The notes: generated by a model not told the origin, from the letters alone. A DNA stretch of 64,000 nucleotides from Lacrimispora sphenoides (GCF_900105215.1 NZ_FOIP01000001.1:2254001-2318000), one strand, 5' to 3'; shown: positions 36,008 through 46,922, counted from the stretch's first letter. Translations and numbers: made by a program.

Positions 36008-36616
36008 ATGACAGTTGTGGAAATTGTGCCCGTTGATAAACGCAGGAGTAAAGTCATTCTGGATGAAGACTTTACTCTTGTCCTTTATCGAGGGGAAATC
36101 AGAAAATTTGGGATAGAGGAAGGAAAGCCGCTTTCCGAAGAGACTTATCAGGAGATCCTTAATGAGGTTTTGTTTAAAAGGGCCAGGGAAAGGGTCCTTT
36201 TTCTTCTGAAATCCTCAGATAAGACGGAACAGGAACTGAGACGGAAGTTAAAGGATGGAGGGTATCCGAAAGAAGCTGCCGATTACGCCATAGAATTTTT
36301 AAAAGAACATAACTTTATAAACGATGAGAACTATGGCCGCAGATACGTGGAATTCAATTCAGAGCGGAAAAGCGGGCGGCAGATTCAGTACGAACTGCAG
36401 AAAAAGGGTCTGGACAAAGAGATGATCCAGGAGATCCTTACAGAACAGCCTGTGGATGAAGAGGCACAGATACGGGCCTATGTGAATAAGAAGCGCATAA
36501 AAGCGGAGGAAATGGACTTTAAGGAACGAGGAAAAATGATGGCTGCCTTGGGTAGACGTGGTTTTTCTTACGATGCAATAAGCCGCGTTTTAGGCGGAAT
36601 TTATAGTGAATACTGA
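36008..36616 (+). CDS. recX: RecX regulatory protein
   Basis: A 202-residue RecX, built of repeated three-helix modules (AREVLFLLKS... type segments, EQELRRKLKDGGYP, ISRVLGGIY at the end). RecX binds RecA filaments and limits their activity, so it is typically downstream of recA as here. Its N-terminal extension of about 50 beta-strand residues is typical of Firmicutes RecX. The ribosome site AAGGGG is modest. The gene is followed by its own gap with the rny promoter. Confidence 0.93.
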   Translation: MTVVEIVPVDKRRSKVILDEDFTLVLYRGEIRKFGIEEGKPLSEETYQEILNEVLFKRARERVLFLLKSSDKTEQELRRKLKDGGYPKEAADYAIEFLKEHNFINDENYGRRYVEFNSERKSGRQIQYELQKKGLDKEMIQEILTEQPVDEEAQIRAYVNKKRIKAEEMDFKERGKMMAALGRRGFSYDAISRVLGGIYSEY

Positions 36617-36663
36617 CAACAAGGAAAATGTGTATAAGTATACCTGAAACAGGGGCGAAATAC

Positions 36664-36692
36664 TTGACATAATGTATAAAACAGTTTAAAAT
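36664..36692 (+). promoter_or_regulatory. rny promoter
   Basis: TTGACA (36664-36669), 17-base spacer, TAAAAT (36687-36692), about 50 bases upstream of the GTG start of rny. Confidence 0.8.
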
Positions 36693-36741
36693 TGTAGTGT
36701 TGTATTGTTGTACAATGAAAATCTAATAAGGAGGTGCTCCT

Positions 36742-38301
36742 GTGTCAGTATCAGTATTCATGGCTATATTGATTGCAATTGTAGTATCAGTAGTAGTTGC
36801 TTTTATTGCCTGGTCTGCTGCCATCACGTATCGTAAAAATGCTTACGAAAGCAAGATTGGCACTGCAGAAGAAAAATCCCGGGAAATAATAGATGAAGCA
36901 TTAAAGACCGCTGAGACAAAGAAGCGCGAAGCTCTCCTTGAGGCAAAAGAAGAGTCTTTAAAGACTAAGAATGAACTGGAGAAGGAAACCAGGGAAAGAA
37001 GAGCTGAGCTTCAACGTTATGAAAGAAGAGTACTAAGCAAGGAAGAAAACCTGGACAAGAAGTCCGAGGTTATGGAAAAACGAGAAGCAGGTCTGGCTGC
37101 TCGCGAGGACGCCCTGAATAAGAGAAATGCCGAAGTGGAATCTCTCTATGAAAAAGGCATTCAGGAACTGGAAAAAATTTCTGGACTTACCTCCGAACAG
37201 GCAAAAGAATATCTTTTAAAATCTGTTGAAGATGACGTTAAACATGACACTGCGAAATTAATTAAGGAACTTGACAACAAAGCAAAAGAAGAAGCCGAAA
37301 AAAAGGCGAGGGAATACGTGGTTACAGCCATTCAAAGATGCGCTGCAGACCATGTGGCAGAAACTACGGTTTCAGTCGTGCAGCTTCCAAACGATGAGAT
37401 GAAAGGAAGAATCATCGGAAGGGAAGGCCGTAACATCCGTACGTTAGAGACCCTTACGGGCGTGGAACTCATTATTGATGACACCCCTGAGGCTGTTGTA
37501 TTATCCGGATTCGATCCGGTTCGTAGAGAAGTAGCCAGAATCGCGTTGGAACGCCTTATTGTGGATGGACGTATTCATCCTGCAAGAATTGAAGAGATGG
37601 TGGAAAAGGCACAAAAAGAGGTAGAAACCAATATGCGTGAAGAAGGAGAAGCCGCTGCCCTTGAAGTGGGTATTCACGGACTTCATCCGGAACTCATCAG
37701 ATTGCTTGGCAAGCTGAGATACAGAACAAGCTACGGTCAGAATGCCTTAAAGCATTCCATTGAGGTGGCCCAATTGTCTGGGCTGTTGGCCGGAGAGATT
37801 GGCCTTGATATCCGCATGGCCAAGCGTGCCGGTTTACTACATGACATCGGAAAAGCCGTTGACCATGAGATGGAAGGTTCTCATATTCAGCTGGGTGTGG
37901 AGTTATGTAAGAAATATAAGGAATCTGCAATCGTGCTGAACACTGTGGAATCACATCATGGCGATGTTGAACCACAGAGCCTTATCGCTTGCATTGTCCA
38001 GGCAGCAGACACAATATCTGCCGCAAGACCTGGAGCAAGAAGAGAGACTCTGGAGACATATACAAACAGATTAAAACAGTTAGAAGATATTACCAACTCC
38101 TTTAAGGGAGTGGACAAGTCCTTTGCCATTCAGGCAGGACGCGAAGTTCGGATTATGGTAGTACCGGATCAAATTAACGATGACGATATGATACTTTTAG
38201 CCCGTGATATTTCCAAGAAGATTGAAGAATCTCTGGAATACCCGGGACAGATCAAGGTCAATGTGATCCGGGAGTCCAGAGTTACAGATTACGCGAAGTA
38301 A
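36742..38301 (+). CDS. rny: Ribonuclease Y
   Basis: A 519-residue RNase Y, the membrane-anchored endonuclease that starts mRNA decay in Firmicutes. One N-terminal membrane helix (about 4-26) is followed by a long charged coiled coil (30-200), a KH domain ([15 protein letters not shown], about 215-275), and an HD phosphohydrolase domain with metal ligands in [10 protein letters not shown] (about 370). The GTG start is preceded by GGAGGTG. A promoter lies upstream and a strong terminator downstream, so it is probably its own transcription unit. Confidence 0.97.
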   Translation: MSVSVFMAILIAIVVSVVVAFIAWSAAITYRKNAYESKIGTAEEKSREIIDEALKTAETKKREALLEAKEESLKTKNELEKETRERRAELQRYERRVLSKEENLDKKSEVMEKREAGLAAREDALNKRNAEVESLYEKGIQELEKISGLTSEQAKEYLLKSVEDDVKHDTAKLIKELDNKAKEEAEKKAREYVVTAIQRCAADHVAETTVSVVQLPNDEMKGRIIGREGRNIRTLETLTGVELIIDDTPEAVVLSGFDPVRREVARIALERLIVDGRIHPARIEEMVEKAQKEVETNMREEGEAAALEVGIHGLHPELIRLLGKLRYRTSYGQNALKHSIEVAQLSGLLAGEIGLDIRMAKRAGLLHDIGKAVDHEMEGSHIQLGVELCKKYKESAIVLNTVESHHGDVEPQSLIACIVQAADTISAARPGARRETLETYTNRLKQLEDITNSFKGVDKSFAIQAGREVRIMVVPDQINDDDMILLARDISKKIEESLEYPGQIKVNVIRESRVTDYAK

Positions 38302-38321
38302 ATGTTCAGATTGAGATGATA

Positions 38322-38374
38322 AATGCCCTAAACCGTAGAAGTTTTTACTCTTACGGGATTAGGGCATTTTTTAA
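38322..38374 (+). terminator. Terminator of rny
   Basis: ATGCCCTAA and CCGTA pair with TACGG and TTAGGGCAT, followed by a T run of six. Confidence 0.92.
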
Positions 38375-38407
38375 TGCAGATAAACATTGGTCAGGTGAAA
38401 CTCAAAA

Positions 38408-40648
38408 TCATCTGAAATTCTTTACCAGCAGCATATCTTCGCCTGCATTCAATTCAAATTTATAGCAGCCGTTTTCCAGGGTCTCATATTTCATTTCTTG
38501 ATCTGATTCGATTGCAAACCCTGTTTTGAAATTAGGCTTTATGATAAGCGGTTCTCCGGCTCTGCTTTTTATATATACAAATTCTGTTTCGTCATCTGTA
38601 TACCTGGCTGATATTTCAAAACCGCCCTCAGCCAACAGTCCATAAAATTCAGCATTTTTCCATACATCTGGCATTGCCGGGAAAATCTTTACGCTACCTC
38701 CGTGGCACTGCATTAACATATAGTGAATGGATTCGTTTGCTGAAAGGGGCGTTTCGATCACAGGCCCCCCGCCTTCCGTATAAAGAGTATTTGGATTTAA
38801 GAAATCTTTCAGACCTCTTAAACGCTTATATGCATAATTGCCATCACCTAATGCTGCCAGCATAGCAGCGCTTCCGGTAAAGGAATATCCTTGCAGATAT
38901 TCCGGCATACTCATCCACGTTTTTATTGACTGTTCAATAACCTTTCGTTCTGCTTCATTATCTTCGCTAACTATGTGAAGCGGGAAAAACTGCAATAGGT
39001 GAGAATAATGGCGATGGGATACGGTAAGAGGTAAATCCTTTCCGATCGTATAGCCTGTTTCATCCATGGAGTAATCTGTCAGGTTTTCAAGGTGCTCGAT
39101 CCAGGTATCCATAAGCGGTTCATCATCAAAACCCAGTGTTTTCGCCGATTCAATCAAAGTAATAAGCGCCCACCGGAATAAAGAAAGGTCATAATTGGCA
39201 TCTTTGACAGGATTGGATGTAGAATTAATGGGTCCGGGATATTCAGGTGAGCTGGTCATAGGCAGATGCCACTTGCCATCCTCCTTCTTATAGGCGATCC
39301 TTAAGTAACTGTTTGCAGCCTTCTTAAGCATAGGATAAAATCTTTTTAAAATGTTCTGGTCCATGGTACTTTTATAATATCGATAGACACAATGGAGTGC
39401 CCAGGTAAGATTGCCAAGCTCGAATATTATGACCCGTTCTGGTTTTTCAGCCATGATATCCTCATAAGAAGGCGGATAAGATTTCATATTGCGCCCGGCT
39501 GAACGCCCGATAAACCATCCGTCATCAATTTCCAAAGGCTTTGCATTTTCCGTGAGCGTTTTGTCATAGTGCTCCAAAGTATCTATGAGAGATTCTATTA
39601 GTTCTAAATGATTCGCTTTCTGCATTGAGGAATAAATAAGCTGGACATTTAAATTCCACCATGCAGCCGGCCATGCGCTTAACGTTGGCCATACACCCAT
39701 ATTATCAATGACATGAAGGTTGCCAGGCCTGGTACAGCAGCCCAGCTTATATAACTGCATGAGATAAAACTTTTCCCAATACTCTTCTGGTAATTTAACG
39801 ATGCTTTTTCTGTAAAAATCTTCCCAATGTTTCTGGTGGCTTCTGTATATTTCTTTTAAATCAATTGCCATGACCTGCTTGATTTCTTCTTCTGCTTCTT
39901 GTTCTGACGCAGATCCATGCCGGCTGAATCCTATTGATATATACCATATTTTGTGGTTATGACCTGCTTCTTTTGACGCAAGGCCGATAGAGAACTGCCC
40001 TTTTGGAGATAAGGACTCATCAAGAATTTTCTGATTATGTATTTCAATGTTATCTGCCATTTTTCGTTCTGTTGCTGGTGGAAAACACTTTTCCGGTACT
40101 TCATGAGCTTCTGCGGCATGGTGTTTTAATGTCATGCCATGGCTTGGGACATAGGATAAATTAAACGCAACGTCATCTTCCCATTCAGCATCAATGATGA
40201 TGCAGTCTTTTTTTGCATATGCAATACTGGAGTATTTTAGGGTGCCTTTATCTGTTTCAATCACTCCAAGAACCTCTGCTTTGCGCAAGGAGACGGATAA
40301 GCTTTCTTTTTTGATAGGATTTTTTACTTCAAGAATGATATCGCCAAGGGAAAGCCGTTGTTGTAAACAGCCTAACTCCGGGCAGTTGGTTGGCCCATCG
40401 ATGTCCCCTCGGCCGATTCCCCACTTCATGGAACTGATACTGTTTTTATAAATATTTGCACCGATTAAACCGTTACCGATGAGTCCCCCATTTCCCCAAT
40501 CCTTTGGGATATGAGCGATTCTGTCATTGATGATTTCCCGTATAGGTCCTTCGTGATATCTTAGATTTTCCCAGACAAAATCATAGCTGTCTAAAAATGC
40601 TTTTAAATCCAATGTGTTTCTAAATTCACGTACCTGCTCTCTGAACAT
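38408..40648 (-). CDS. GH95-like glycoside hydrolase
   Basis: A 746-residue cytoplasmic enzyme (no signal peptide) with the architecture of family GH95: an N-terminal beta domain and an (alpha/alpha)6 barrel. Family-like motifs are WNLNVQ (the N-x-N pair used in catalysis), SSPEYP (general acid Glu) and HRHYSHLLQFFP. Where GH95 fucosidases carry the catalytic Asp of an IDGN-type motif, this protein appears to have VIETPLSAN with Glu, so its specificity or mechanism may differ. It heads no operon by itself but lies downstream of two permease genes and a binding protein on the same strand, so it probably hydrolyses the imported oligosaccharide, perhaps a fucose- or galactose-terminated glycan. 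Confidence 0.78.
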   Translation of the reverse strand: MFREQVREFRNTLDLKAFLDSYDFVWENLRYHEGPIREIINDRIAHIPKDWGNGGLIGNGLIGANIYKNSISSMKWGIGRGDIDGPTNCPELGCLQQRLSLGDIILEVKNPIKKESLSVSLRKAEVLGVIETDKGTLKYSSIAYAKKDCIIIDAEWEDDVAFNLSYVPSHGMTLKHHAAEAHEVPEKCFPPATERKMADNIEIHNQKILDESLSPKGQFSIGLASKEAGHNHKIWYISIGFSRHGSASEQEAEEEIKQVMAIDLKEIYRSHQKHWEDFYRKSIVKLPEEYWEKFYLMQLYKLGCCTRPGNLHVIDNMGVWPTLSAWPAAWWNLNVQLIYSSMQKANHLELIESLIDTLEHYDKTLTENAKPLEIDDGWFIGRSAGRNMKSYPPSYEDIMAEKPERVIIFELGNLTWALHCVYRYYKSTMDQNILKRFYPMLKKAANSYLRIAYKKEDGKWHLPMTSSPEYPGPINSTSNPVKDANYDLSLFRWALITLIESAKTLGFDDEPLMDTWIEHLENLTDYSMDETGYTIGKDLPLTVSHRHYSHLLQFFPLHIVSEDNEAERKVIEQSIKTWMSMPEYLQGYSFTGSAAMLAALGDGNYAYKRLRGLKDFLNPNTLYTEGGGPVIETPLSANESIHYMLMQCHGGSVKIFPAMPDVWKNAEFYGLLAEGGFEISARYTDDETEFVYIKSRAGEPLIIKPNFKTGFAIESDQEMKYETLENGCYKFELNAGEDMLLVKNFR

Positions 40649-40727
40649 GCGTTCTTCCTTCTTTCCTTCCTGCTTTTTCTATGCAGCTATTGCTTATATT
40701 TTTTATTACAGTACATCATTCCAAATC

Positions 40728-41618
40728 CTATTCTTTTACAGCACCTACCATGACGCCTTGTACAAAATATTTTTGCAGGAATGGATATATAGCAATAATT
40801 GGGATGACAGAAACTACCAGAGTAGCCATTTTCATGGTTTCATTATTAACCGCACCTGCGGCAGCTGCACCGACATCCTGAATCTGGCCTTGAATCAATA
40901 TGTTCCGTAATACCATTTGCAATACGTACTTACTTTGGTCTGGAATGTATAGCATACAATCAAACCAGCTGTTCCAGTGATATACCAGACTCCACAGGGA
41001 GGTTGTTGCCAAAACCGGTTTTGAAAGGGGCAGTACGATGGACATAAGGATTTTCATTTCTGATGCACCGTCAATTCTTGCGGATTCCTCAAGGGAAGCA
41101 GGGATCCCTTCGAAAAAGTTACGGACAATAATCAGTGTATAAGCATTTACTGCTCCCGGCAGCACCATGGACCAAATGGTGTTCTTTAATTTCAGATATT
41201 TAACAACCAGTAAATAATCCGGAACGATACCGCCGCTAAAATACATAGTGAAGATAATGAGTATGGTCCACAATTTTCGATTAGGCAGATAGGGCTTTGC
41301 AAGCGGATATGCTCCGAGAACTAATAACACCTGAGTAATGAATGTACCTAAAAGGGAACGGGTAATGGTATTTCCATAGGAAGTCCAGATAAGGGGGTAG
41401 TCTAATACCTTTTTAAAACCCTCTAATGAAATTTTTACCGGAAATAAGTGCAGGCCGTATTTGCCGGCCACCTCGTTGGGGCTTAAAGAAATAGTAAGCA
41501 CCTGCATACAGGGCAAAATAGTAGCCATACAGATGAGGATAATAATGATATATACGATGGAATCAAAAATGATGTCTTCTTTTGATCTGCGTTTTCCCGA
41601 ACGTATTTTATGAGTCAT
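40728..41618 (-). CDS. Carbohydrate ABC transporter permease (LplC/YtcP-like)
   Basis: A 296-residue permease with six predicted membrane helices. The EAA loop that contacts the ATPase is present (EESARIDGASEMKILMSIVLPLSKP region). It belongs to the LplC/YtcP class of CUT1 sugar importers, which share a common ATPase (MsmX-like) encoded elsewhere; no ATPase gene is in this locus. It follows the first permease by 13 bases with AAAGGAGAGG before its start and precedes the GH95-like hydrolase gene. Confidence 0.92.
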   Translation of the reverse strand: MTHKIRSGKRRSKEDIIFDSIVYIIIILICMATILPCMQVLTISLSPNEVAGKYGLHLFPVKISLEGFKKVLDYPLIWTSYGNTITRSLLGTFITQVLLVLGAYPLAKPYLPNRKLWTILIIFTMYFSGGIVPDYLLVVKYLKLKNTIWSMVLPGAVNAYTLIIVRNFFEGIPASLEESARIDGASEMKILMSIVLPLSKPVLATTSLWSLVYHWNSWFDCMLYIPDQSKYVLQMVLRNILIQGQIQDVGAAAAGAVNNETMKMATLVVSVIPIIAIYPFLQKYFVQGVMVGAVKE

Positions 41619-41631
41619 GGACCTCTCCTTT

Positions 41632-42591
41632 CTAGAACAGTGATGAATCTGTAACTTTTTTCGAAATATAATTGCTTCCGGTTAAAAATATTAGTGCTAT
41701 GATATTTTTAAATAAACCGACAGCAATTGCATAAGAAAAGTTCATTTGTTCTAAGCCGACCCGGTATGTGTATGTTGAAATTACATCTCCTACATTCATA
41801 ACATTGGAATTAAGCAGGTTATACACCTGGTCAAAGTCATCGGTCATGATGCCGCCCATGGCCATAATGAACATAATCGCAATCGTTGGCATGATAGAAG
41901 GAATTGTTACATGAATAATTCTCTGTATGCGTCCTGCACCATCCATCTCAGCTGCTTCGTACAGCTCCGGATTAATTCCGGACATGGCTGCAAGGAAAAC
42001 GATCGTCTGATAACCGGCATTTCTCCAAACATAAGAGAAAACGATAACCCAGCGGAAATATTTTGGATCTCCCACAAAGAATTGAGGCTCTATTCCAAAT
42101 AGTCCCAGGAAATAGTTGACAAAACCCCTTGATGGAGACAGTACTTCAATAACAATACTGGCAAGGACAATCCACGATATGAAATAAGGCATATATGTAA
42201 TTGTTTGCGCTGCCTTTTTAAATTTTACATTTTTGATTTCATTAAACAACAATGCCAGGAAAATTGGTACTGGAAAGCCGATTATAATTTTATAAAAGCC
42301 AATAATTATGGTATTTCTGAATACGGGCCAGAAATAAATACCATGAAACATTTTAACAAAATGTCCCAGCCCATTCTCTTTTGCCCATGGACTATTTAAA
42401 ATGCCCAGGTTAAACTTGAAATCCTTAAACGCCAGAATAATGCCTGTCATCGGTGCATATCGGAAAATCAGATAATAGAGCAGTACAGGAGACAGCATAG
42501 CGATAAGCGGCCAGTGTCTTTTATATTGCTCCGCCAATGTCAGGGTTCTGGCCGGTGAAAAACTTAAATCTGATTTTTTCTTATTTTTCAT
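41632..42591 (-). CDS. Carbohydrate ABC transporter permease (LplB-like)
   Basis: A 319-residue permease with six membrane helices, partner of the LplC-like protein. The EAA-type loop AAEMDGAGRIQRIIHVTIPS is visible. The N-terminal extension is basic and cytoplasmic. Two in-frame ATGs lie close together; I chose 42591 because the AAAAAAGG ribosome site would overlap the one at 42600. The gene lies between the binding protein and the second permease in a compact import operon. Confidence 0.92.
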   Translation of the reverse strand: MKNKKKSDLSFSPARTLTLAEQYKRHWPLIAMLSPVLLYYLIFRYAPMTGIILAFKDFKFNLGILNSPWAKENGLGHFVKMFHGIYFWPVFRNTIIIGFYKIIIGFPVPIFLALLFNEIKNVKFKKAAQTITYMPYFISWIVLASIVIEVLSPSRGFVNYFLGLFGIEPQFFVGDPKYFRWVIVFSYVWRNAGYQTIVFLAAMSGINPELYEAAEMDGAGRIQRIIHVTIPSIMPTIAIMFIMAMGGIMTDDFDQVYNLLNSNVMNVGDVISTYTYRVGLEQMNFSYAIAVGLFKNIIALIFLTGSNYISKKVTDSSLF

Positions 42592-42664
42592 ATGGCCCAT
42601 CCTTTTTTCTTGAAAAAGACATACCTGGAGTTTTCGTCCAGGTATGCCGCAGATAAATTAGAGA

Positions 42665-44314
42665 TTACTGATTCCCCATCTCTGCGTTGATTTCATTTTC
42701 AATGATAGAACCGCCCATCTTATTATTAAAAAGATCTACGAATTCATCAAATGATGTGATGTCACTTTTTCCGGTAATAATATTAGTATAAGTTTCCAGT
42801 GTTTTGCTCTTTAAGTCTGTAAGGAATTCATTCTGGCTTTCCGTTATTGGGTATTTCTCATCCACATAACTGGCACTTTTATACTTATCGGTAAATCCAA
42901 AGATTTTTTTGTACCAGATTTTCGTGTGATCAGGATTGGAAATCGTCAAATTAAGTACATTTATTCCGCCAACTGTTGAAGCAGCAAAATCCGGATATTT
43001 CATGGTGTTGGGGATATAATTTGAATCTTCAATTTTATAATCTTCACCTTCATAGCCCCATTTTAGTTTCGTTGCAAAATCAAAATCTGCAAAGTTATCA
43101 TCGATCAACTGACAAAGCACTTCGATCTTATCGGGATCTTTCATTGCTTCTGTCGTAAAGCCAAAGCTTCCGCCGGCGATTCCCCATGTGTGAGTCCCGC
43201 TATATCCTTCCGGTCCTTTTGGTGCCGGACCGCATTCGATCGTCTCGCCCCATTTAACATCTGGATGAAGCGCTGCAAACCCGTCAAAAACCTTGCCTGT
43301 TCCATCTGGATTCCAGTGTGCTATCATGGACATGCCGGTAACTCCGATTTTATCATTATTAAATGCTTGTGAATCCGCCCAGTATCCCCCGGTATTTTCC
43401 CCTGTTACGAATTCAGGATCAATGTAACCTTTTTTATACCAATCTGCTAGTTTTTCAAGCGCCTGTCTTGTTTCCGGCTGTGTTGCAGCATAAACAAGTT
43501 TTCCGTCTTTCTTGGTCATGAACAGGTTCTGTGTGCCGTTTGATCGGAATTCTTTTAATGGAATCGCGCCATAAGCACCAAAGATTGCATTCATGGTAGT
43601 GTTAGACATACCATAGGTATCTTTCTTACCATTGCCGTCCGGGTCGTTTTCAGTGAAACGTTTCATGGCTTCTTCCCATTCATCAATTGTTTCTGGAATC
43701 TTATCAATCCCTACATTTTTGAGCCAGTCTTTTCTCCATACAAGAGTTGTAGGATATGATGAGTCATAGTTAAGTGACTTTAATGCGTAACGCTTTCCAT
43801 TGATCATGGTATCCACCCAAATGTTATGATCCGTATCATACTTTTCAATGGTTGCTTTGTAATGGGGCATTTTATTTAATATATCATCGGTGATCTCAGC
43901 TAAAACTCCCTGGTCATAGTAAACGCTTGTGTTGTTGATGTTCTTTATTTTCATGATATCAGGCATTTCTCCTGAAGCAAGTTTAACGCCTAGAACCTGA
44001 TCCCACTGCTGATCATCAACGAACCAGAAATCAAATTTCACATTGTACTTTTTTTCTACTTCCTGAATGATTTTAGAATTAGCTTCGTCTGGCTGCCCAT
44101 AGGTGTTGTAAGCTAACCATTTGATTGTGATGGGATCCCTCTTTTGAAACTTTTCATAAATAGACGCTTCTCCTGAGGCAGCCTGTGTTTGATCTGCTGC
44201 AGCCTCAGCTGCGGCAGCAGTCGTTGCTTCTGCCTTCTTCGATGATCCGCATGCAGTTAATGAGGTTATAGACAAAGCACATGCCAGGATAAAACTTAAA
44301 CTTCTTTTTTTCAT
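42665..44314 (-). CDS. Extracellular sugar-binding lipoprotein (LplA-like)
   Basis: A 549-residue solute-binding lipoprotein. The signal peptide ends in the lipobox LTACGSS, giving lipidation at Cys, followed by a low-complexity Ala/Glu/Thr linker and a two-lobed binding fold. Large size and aromatic-rich pockets fit LplA-type receptors for oligosaccharides rather than monosaccharides. It is the first gene of the import operon, with AAGGAGG before its start. The divergent YesN-like regulator 210 bases away is the likely controller. Confidence 0.92.
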   Translation of the reverse strand: MKKRSLSFILACALSITSLTACGSSKKAEATTAAAAEAAADQTQAASGEASIYEKFQKRDPITIKWLAYNTYGQPDEANSKIIQEVEKKYNVKFDFWFVDDQQWDQVLGVKLASGEMPDIMKIKNINNTSVYYDQGVLAEITDDILNKMPHYKATIEKYDTDHNIWVDTMINGKRYALKSLNYDSSYPTTLVWRKDWLKNVGIDKIPETIDEWEEAMKRFTENDPDGNGKKDTYGMSNTTMNAIFGAYGAIPLKEFRSNGTQNLFMTKKDGKLVYAATQPETRQALEKLADWYKKGYIDPEFVTGENTGGYWADSQAFNNDKIGVTGMSMIAHWNPDGTGKVFDGFAALHPDVKWGETIECGPAPKGPEGYSGTHTWGIAGGSFGFTTEAMKDPDKIEVLCQLIDDNFADFDFATKLKWGYEGEDYKIEDSNYIPNTMKYPDFAASTVGGINVLNLTISNPDHTKIWYKKIFGFTDKYKSASYVDEKYPITESQNEFLTDLKSKTLETYTNIITGKSDITSFDEFVDLFNNKMGGSIIENEINAEMGNQ

Positions 44315-44524
44315 CTGAATTCCTCCTTGTTTAGAAATAATTGTTCATTTGCAAAAATACATTAGCATGATATTAGAAATATTTACAGTATACAAAAATG
44401 ATATAATGTAGAATTTTTTTCATATAAATCGTTATTCGGTATGATACAAAAATAGTGCTGGAATTTAGATTGATACATTTGTATAATGACACTGAAAGTT
44501 TCATGGTGAGGAGGTAAGATCAGT

Positions 44525-46783
44525 ATGAATTTGAAACAAAGATTGAATCTTTTAAGTACGAATGCCAGAATTTTTATGGTTTATTCGGCGTTGACTATTA
44601 TAATTTTGTTTATAGCAATTGCCATATCATATCAATATAACCGCGGTTTATTAACCAGTGAGATACGTAAATCCAGCAACAGTCTAATGGATATCTACAG
44701 CACTGCCATTAATGATCAGTACATAGAGGCTATTGACAGAATCATTGCAAAAGAATTCATTTCCTCCACAGGATCAGTCCGGCTTATGTCATTTTATAAG
44801 GATACCCCGACTCTGTCTTACTCTGAATATTATAATGAAATAAATTCTATCATGTTGTCCAATGATTTTATTACATCTGTTTTCATTTATAATATGGCCA
44901 ATGATGTTTCCATATCCACCGAAAGAGGTCTAACCATAGGTTTGCTTGGAGGGGATAATAAAACAGCCGATGCCAGAGAAATTTCCTTAGTAAACTACGC
45001 AACATTAACAGATATGAAGAGCCAGTGGATTTCTCCGTCAATCAATGATCATTTAGCTGCTCCATATACTTCTAACACTTTATCACGTGTCATACCAATT
45101 CCTCTTCTGGGAAAAAATAAAAAAGGCGTCATGATCGTAGAAATGAAAGCGGATTCTGTGTTTCAGACTAAATCAGGGGAAGAGGACGAAGCATTCAATT
45201 TATATATTCTTAACACAAAAGGAGAAATTTTTGCTAAAAACAGCAATCTCACTGATGTCAGTGAAGTGGTTTTCCCCATGGAACATCTGATTCATTCCAG
45301 CAGCGGCATATACATTTGTAAGGAGAATGGACACGAAATTGCTTATAAAGCTAAAAAGCTGAATTCTGAAGATTTATATCTGGTAAGCCGTAATGAATCC
45401 TCTTCACTATATAAGAGCAGCAGGGTTTTACTGCGCATTACCATAACAGTGCTGATTTTTTTCAGCTTACTAAGCATCTTCATAATACGTCTGGTATCGA
45501 ATGCTGTTTCAAAGCATTGGCTGAATCTGTATAAAAATATGCAGATCAAGCTGATGGAAGGCGGACAGAAATCAAACGATTCACTTGTTATTCCTGGGGG
45601 AGATGCTATGAACAGACTGATTTCCCAGACCAAAGATGCGATTATTTACAAGCTTATGACGGATTTGATCTTCGGATGTATTTCAGCAGAGGATGAATTC
45701 TTCACATCTGCATCCACGATAGGCAAAGAGTTCTATGGTAAAAAGTATTGGCTCATTTTATGCGAGATTGACAAAACAATGATCAACCGATTAAGCCTAG
45801 TTGAACGTGAGATGTTAGCAATAGACATAAAAAACATCTTTGAAGATCTTTATGGTAGTTACCAGTTAAGCATTTATTTAGACATGAATCATATCGTTTC
45901 CCTTGTAAATATTGATAATAAGAAATTGAACGAAGAGTCCGCAGCTATATTTAAACACATTTCTTCCAGGATTGAAGGTTCATTTAACTTGATTATCAGT
46001 AATCCATACGAAGACATACTGCACAGCAGTGCCTGTTACCAGACTTTACTGGATAATAAAAATTTCAGGTTTTTATATGGATATTCTCATATCTTTTTCT
46101 TTGAAGAAGTCGAAAGATGGAAGCAGAGCGCCATAAGTCTTCAGGATTCACAGCTGGATTCTATCATAAATGGACTTCAGGCAGGCAGGGATGAAGCGAT
46201 AGCAGCTATCAGGAAGGCCGTAGAAGATATGTTAGAAGCTCATTGTTCCTGTGTCTCCATGTATGATGCTCTTTTTTCCATCCTGCAAACCATATGCAGA
46301 TTCATCTATGGCAGGCAGGTTACCGGAAAGGGAATGGAAGGTTCCATGCTAAAGCAATTTCAGGATTTGGAGACGGTAGAAGATTATATTATTTGGTGCG
46401 ACGAACTGATAAGCTATTATTTTGAAAAAGTCGCAGAACGTAATTTATGTATAAACGGAGAATATATGTTAAAAATTTCTTCTTATATCATGGAACATAT
46501 TGAGGAGGATGTTTCACTTGGTAAGCTATCCGCTATTTTCCACATTTCTACCGGTCATTTAAGCAGATCCTTTAAAGATATACTGGGAGTTGCATATTCG
46601 GATTTCGTTTTAGATGCGAAGCTTGAGCGGGGAGCACAGATGCTGGTTGAAGGTAATGAACCAATTAAAAACATCATCAGCTTTCTTGGTTATGAAACCC
46701 CATCCTATTTTACTAAAATTTTCAAGAATAAGTATGGTGTTACGCCTTCTCAGTATAGGAAAGAGCAAACAAAGGCAATATAG
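44525..46783 (+). CDS. Membrane-bound AraC-family regulator (YesN/YtdP-like)
   Basis: A 752-residue one-component sensor-regulator. It has an N-terminal membrane helix (about 15-37), an extracytoplasmic sensing domain (about 40-290), a second membrane helix (about 300-322), a cytoplasmic linker, and a C-terminal pair of AraC HTH motifs (LGKLSAIFHISTGHLSRSFK and IKNIISFLGYETPSYFTKIF). Such proteins read an extracellular glycan, directly or through the binding protein, and switch on the divergent import genes. GAGGAGG precedes the ATG. No histidine kinase or receiver is present, in contrast to YesM/YesN pairs. Confidence 0.9.
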   Translation: MNLKQRLNLLSTNARIFMVYSALTIIILFIAIAISYQYNRGLLTSEIRKSSNSLMDIYSTAINDQYIEAIDRIIAKEFISSTGSVRLMSFYKDTPTLSYSEYYNEINSIMLSNDFITSVFIYNMANDVSISTERGLTIGLLGGDNKTADAREISLVNYATLTDMKSQWISPSINDHLAAPYTSNTLSRVIPIPLLGKNKKGVMIVEMKADSVFQTKSGEEDEAFNLYILNTKGEIFAKNSNLTDVSEVVFPMEHLIHSSSGIYICKENGHEIAYKAKKLNSEDLYLVSRNESSSLYKSSRVLLRITITVLIFFSLLSIFIIRLVSNAVSKHWLNLYKNMQIKLMEGGQKSNDSLVIPGGDAMNRLISQTKDAIIYKLMTDLIFGCISAEDEFFTSASTIGKEFYGKKYWLILCEIDKTMINRLSLVEREMLAIDIKNIFEDLYGSYQLSIYLDMNHIVSLVNIDNKKLNEESAAIFKHISSRIEGSFNLIISNPYEDILHSSACYQTLLDNKNFRFLYGYSHIFFFEEVERWKQSAISLQDSQLDSIINGLQAGRDEAIAAIRKAVEDMLEAHCSCVSMYDALFSILQTICRFIYGRQVTGKGMEGSMLKQFQDLETVEDYIIWCDELISYYFEKVAERNLCINGEYMLKISSYIMEHIEEDVSLGKLSAIFHISTGHLSRSFKDILGVAYSDFVLDAKLERGAQMLVEGNEPIKNIISFLGYETPSYFTKIFKNKYGVTPSQYRKEQTKAI

Positions 46784-46922
46784 TTCTAAATGTTTTTCTT
46801 GAATATAACAAAGATTTGATGTATTATAATATAAATGCCCTTTTTCAGATTGGTCTAAGGTCAGTAAGATACTTATAGTTAAAAAATCTTGGGGCAAGTA
46901 ATAAATTGTGCGAAGTAATATA

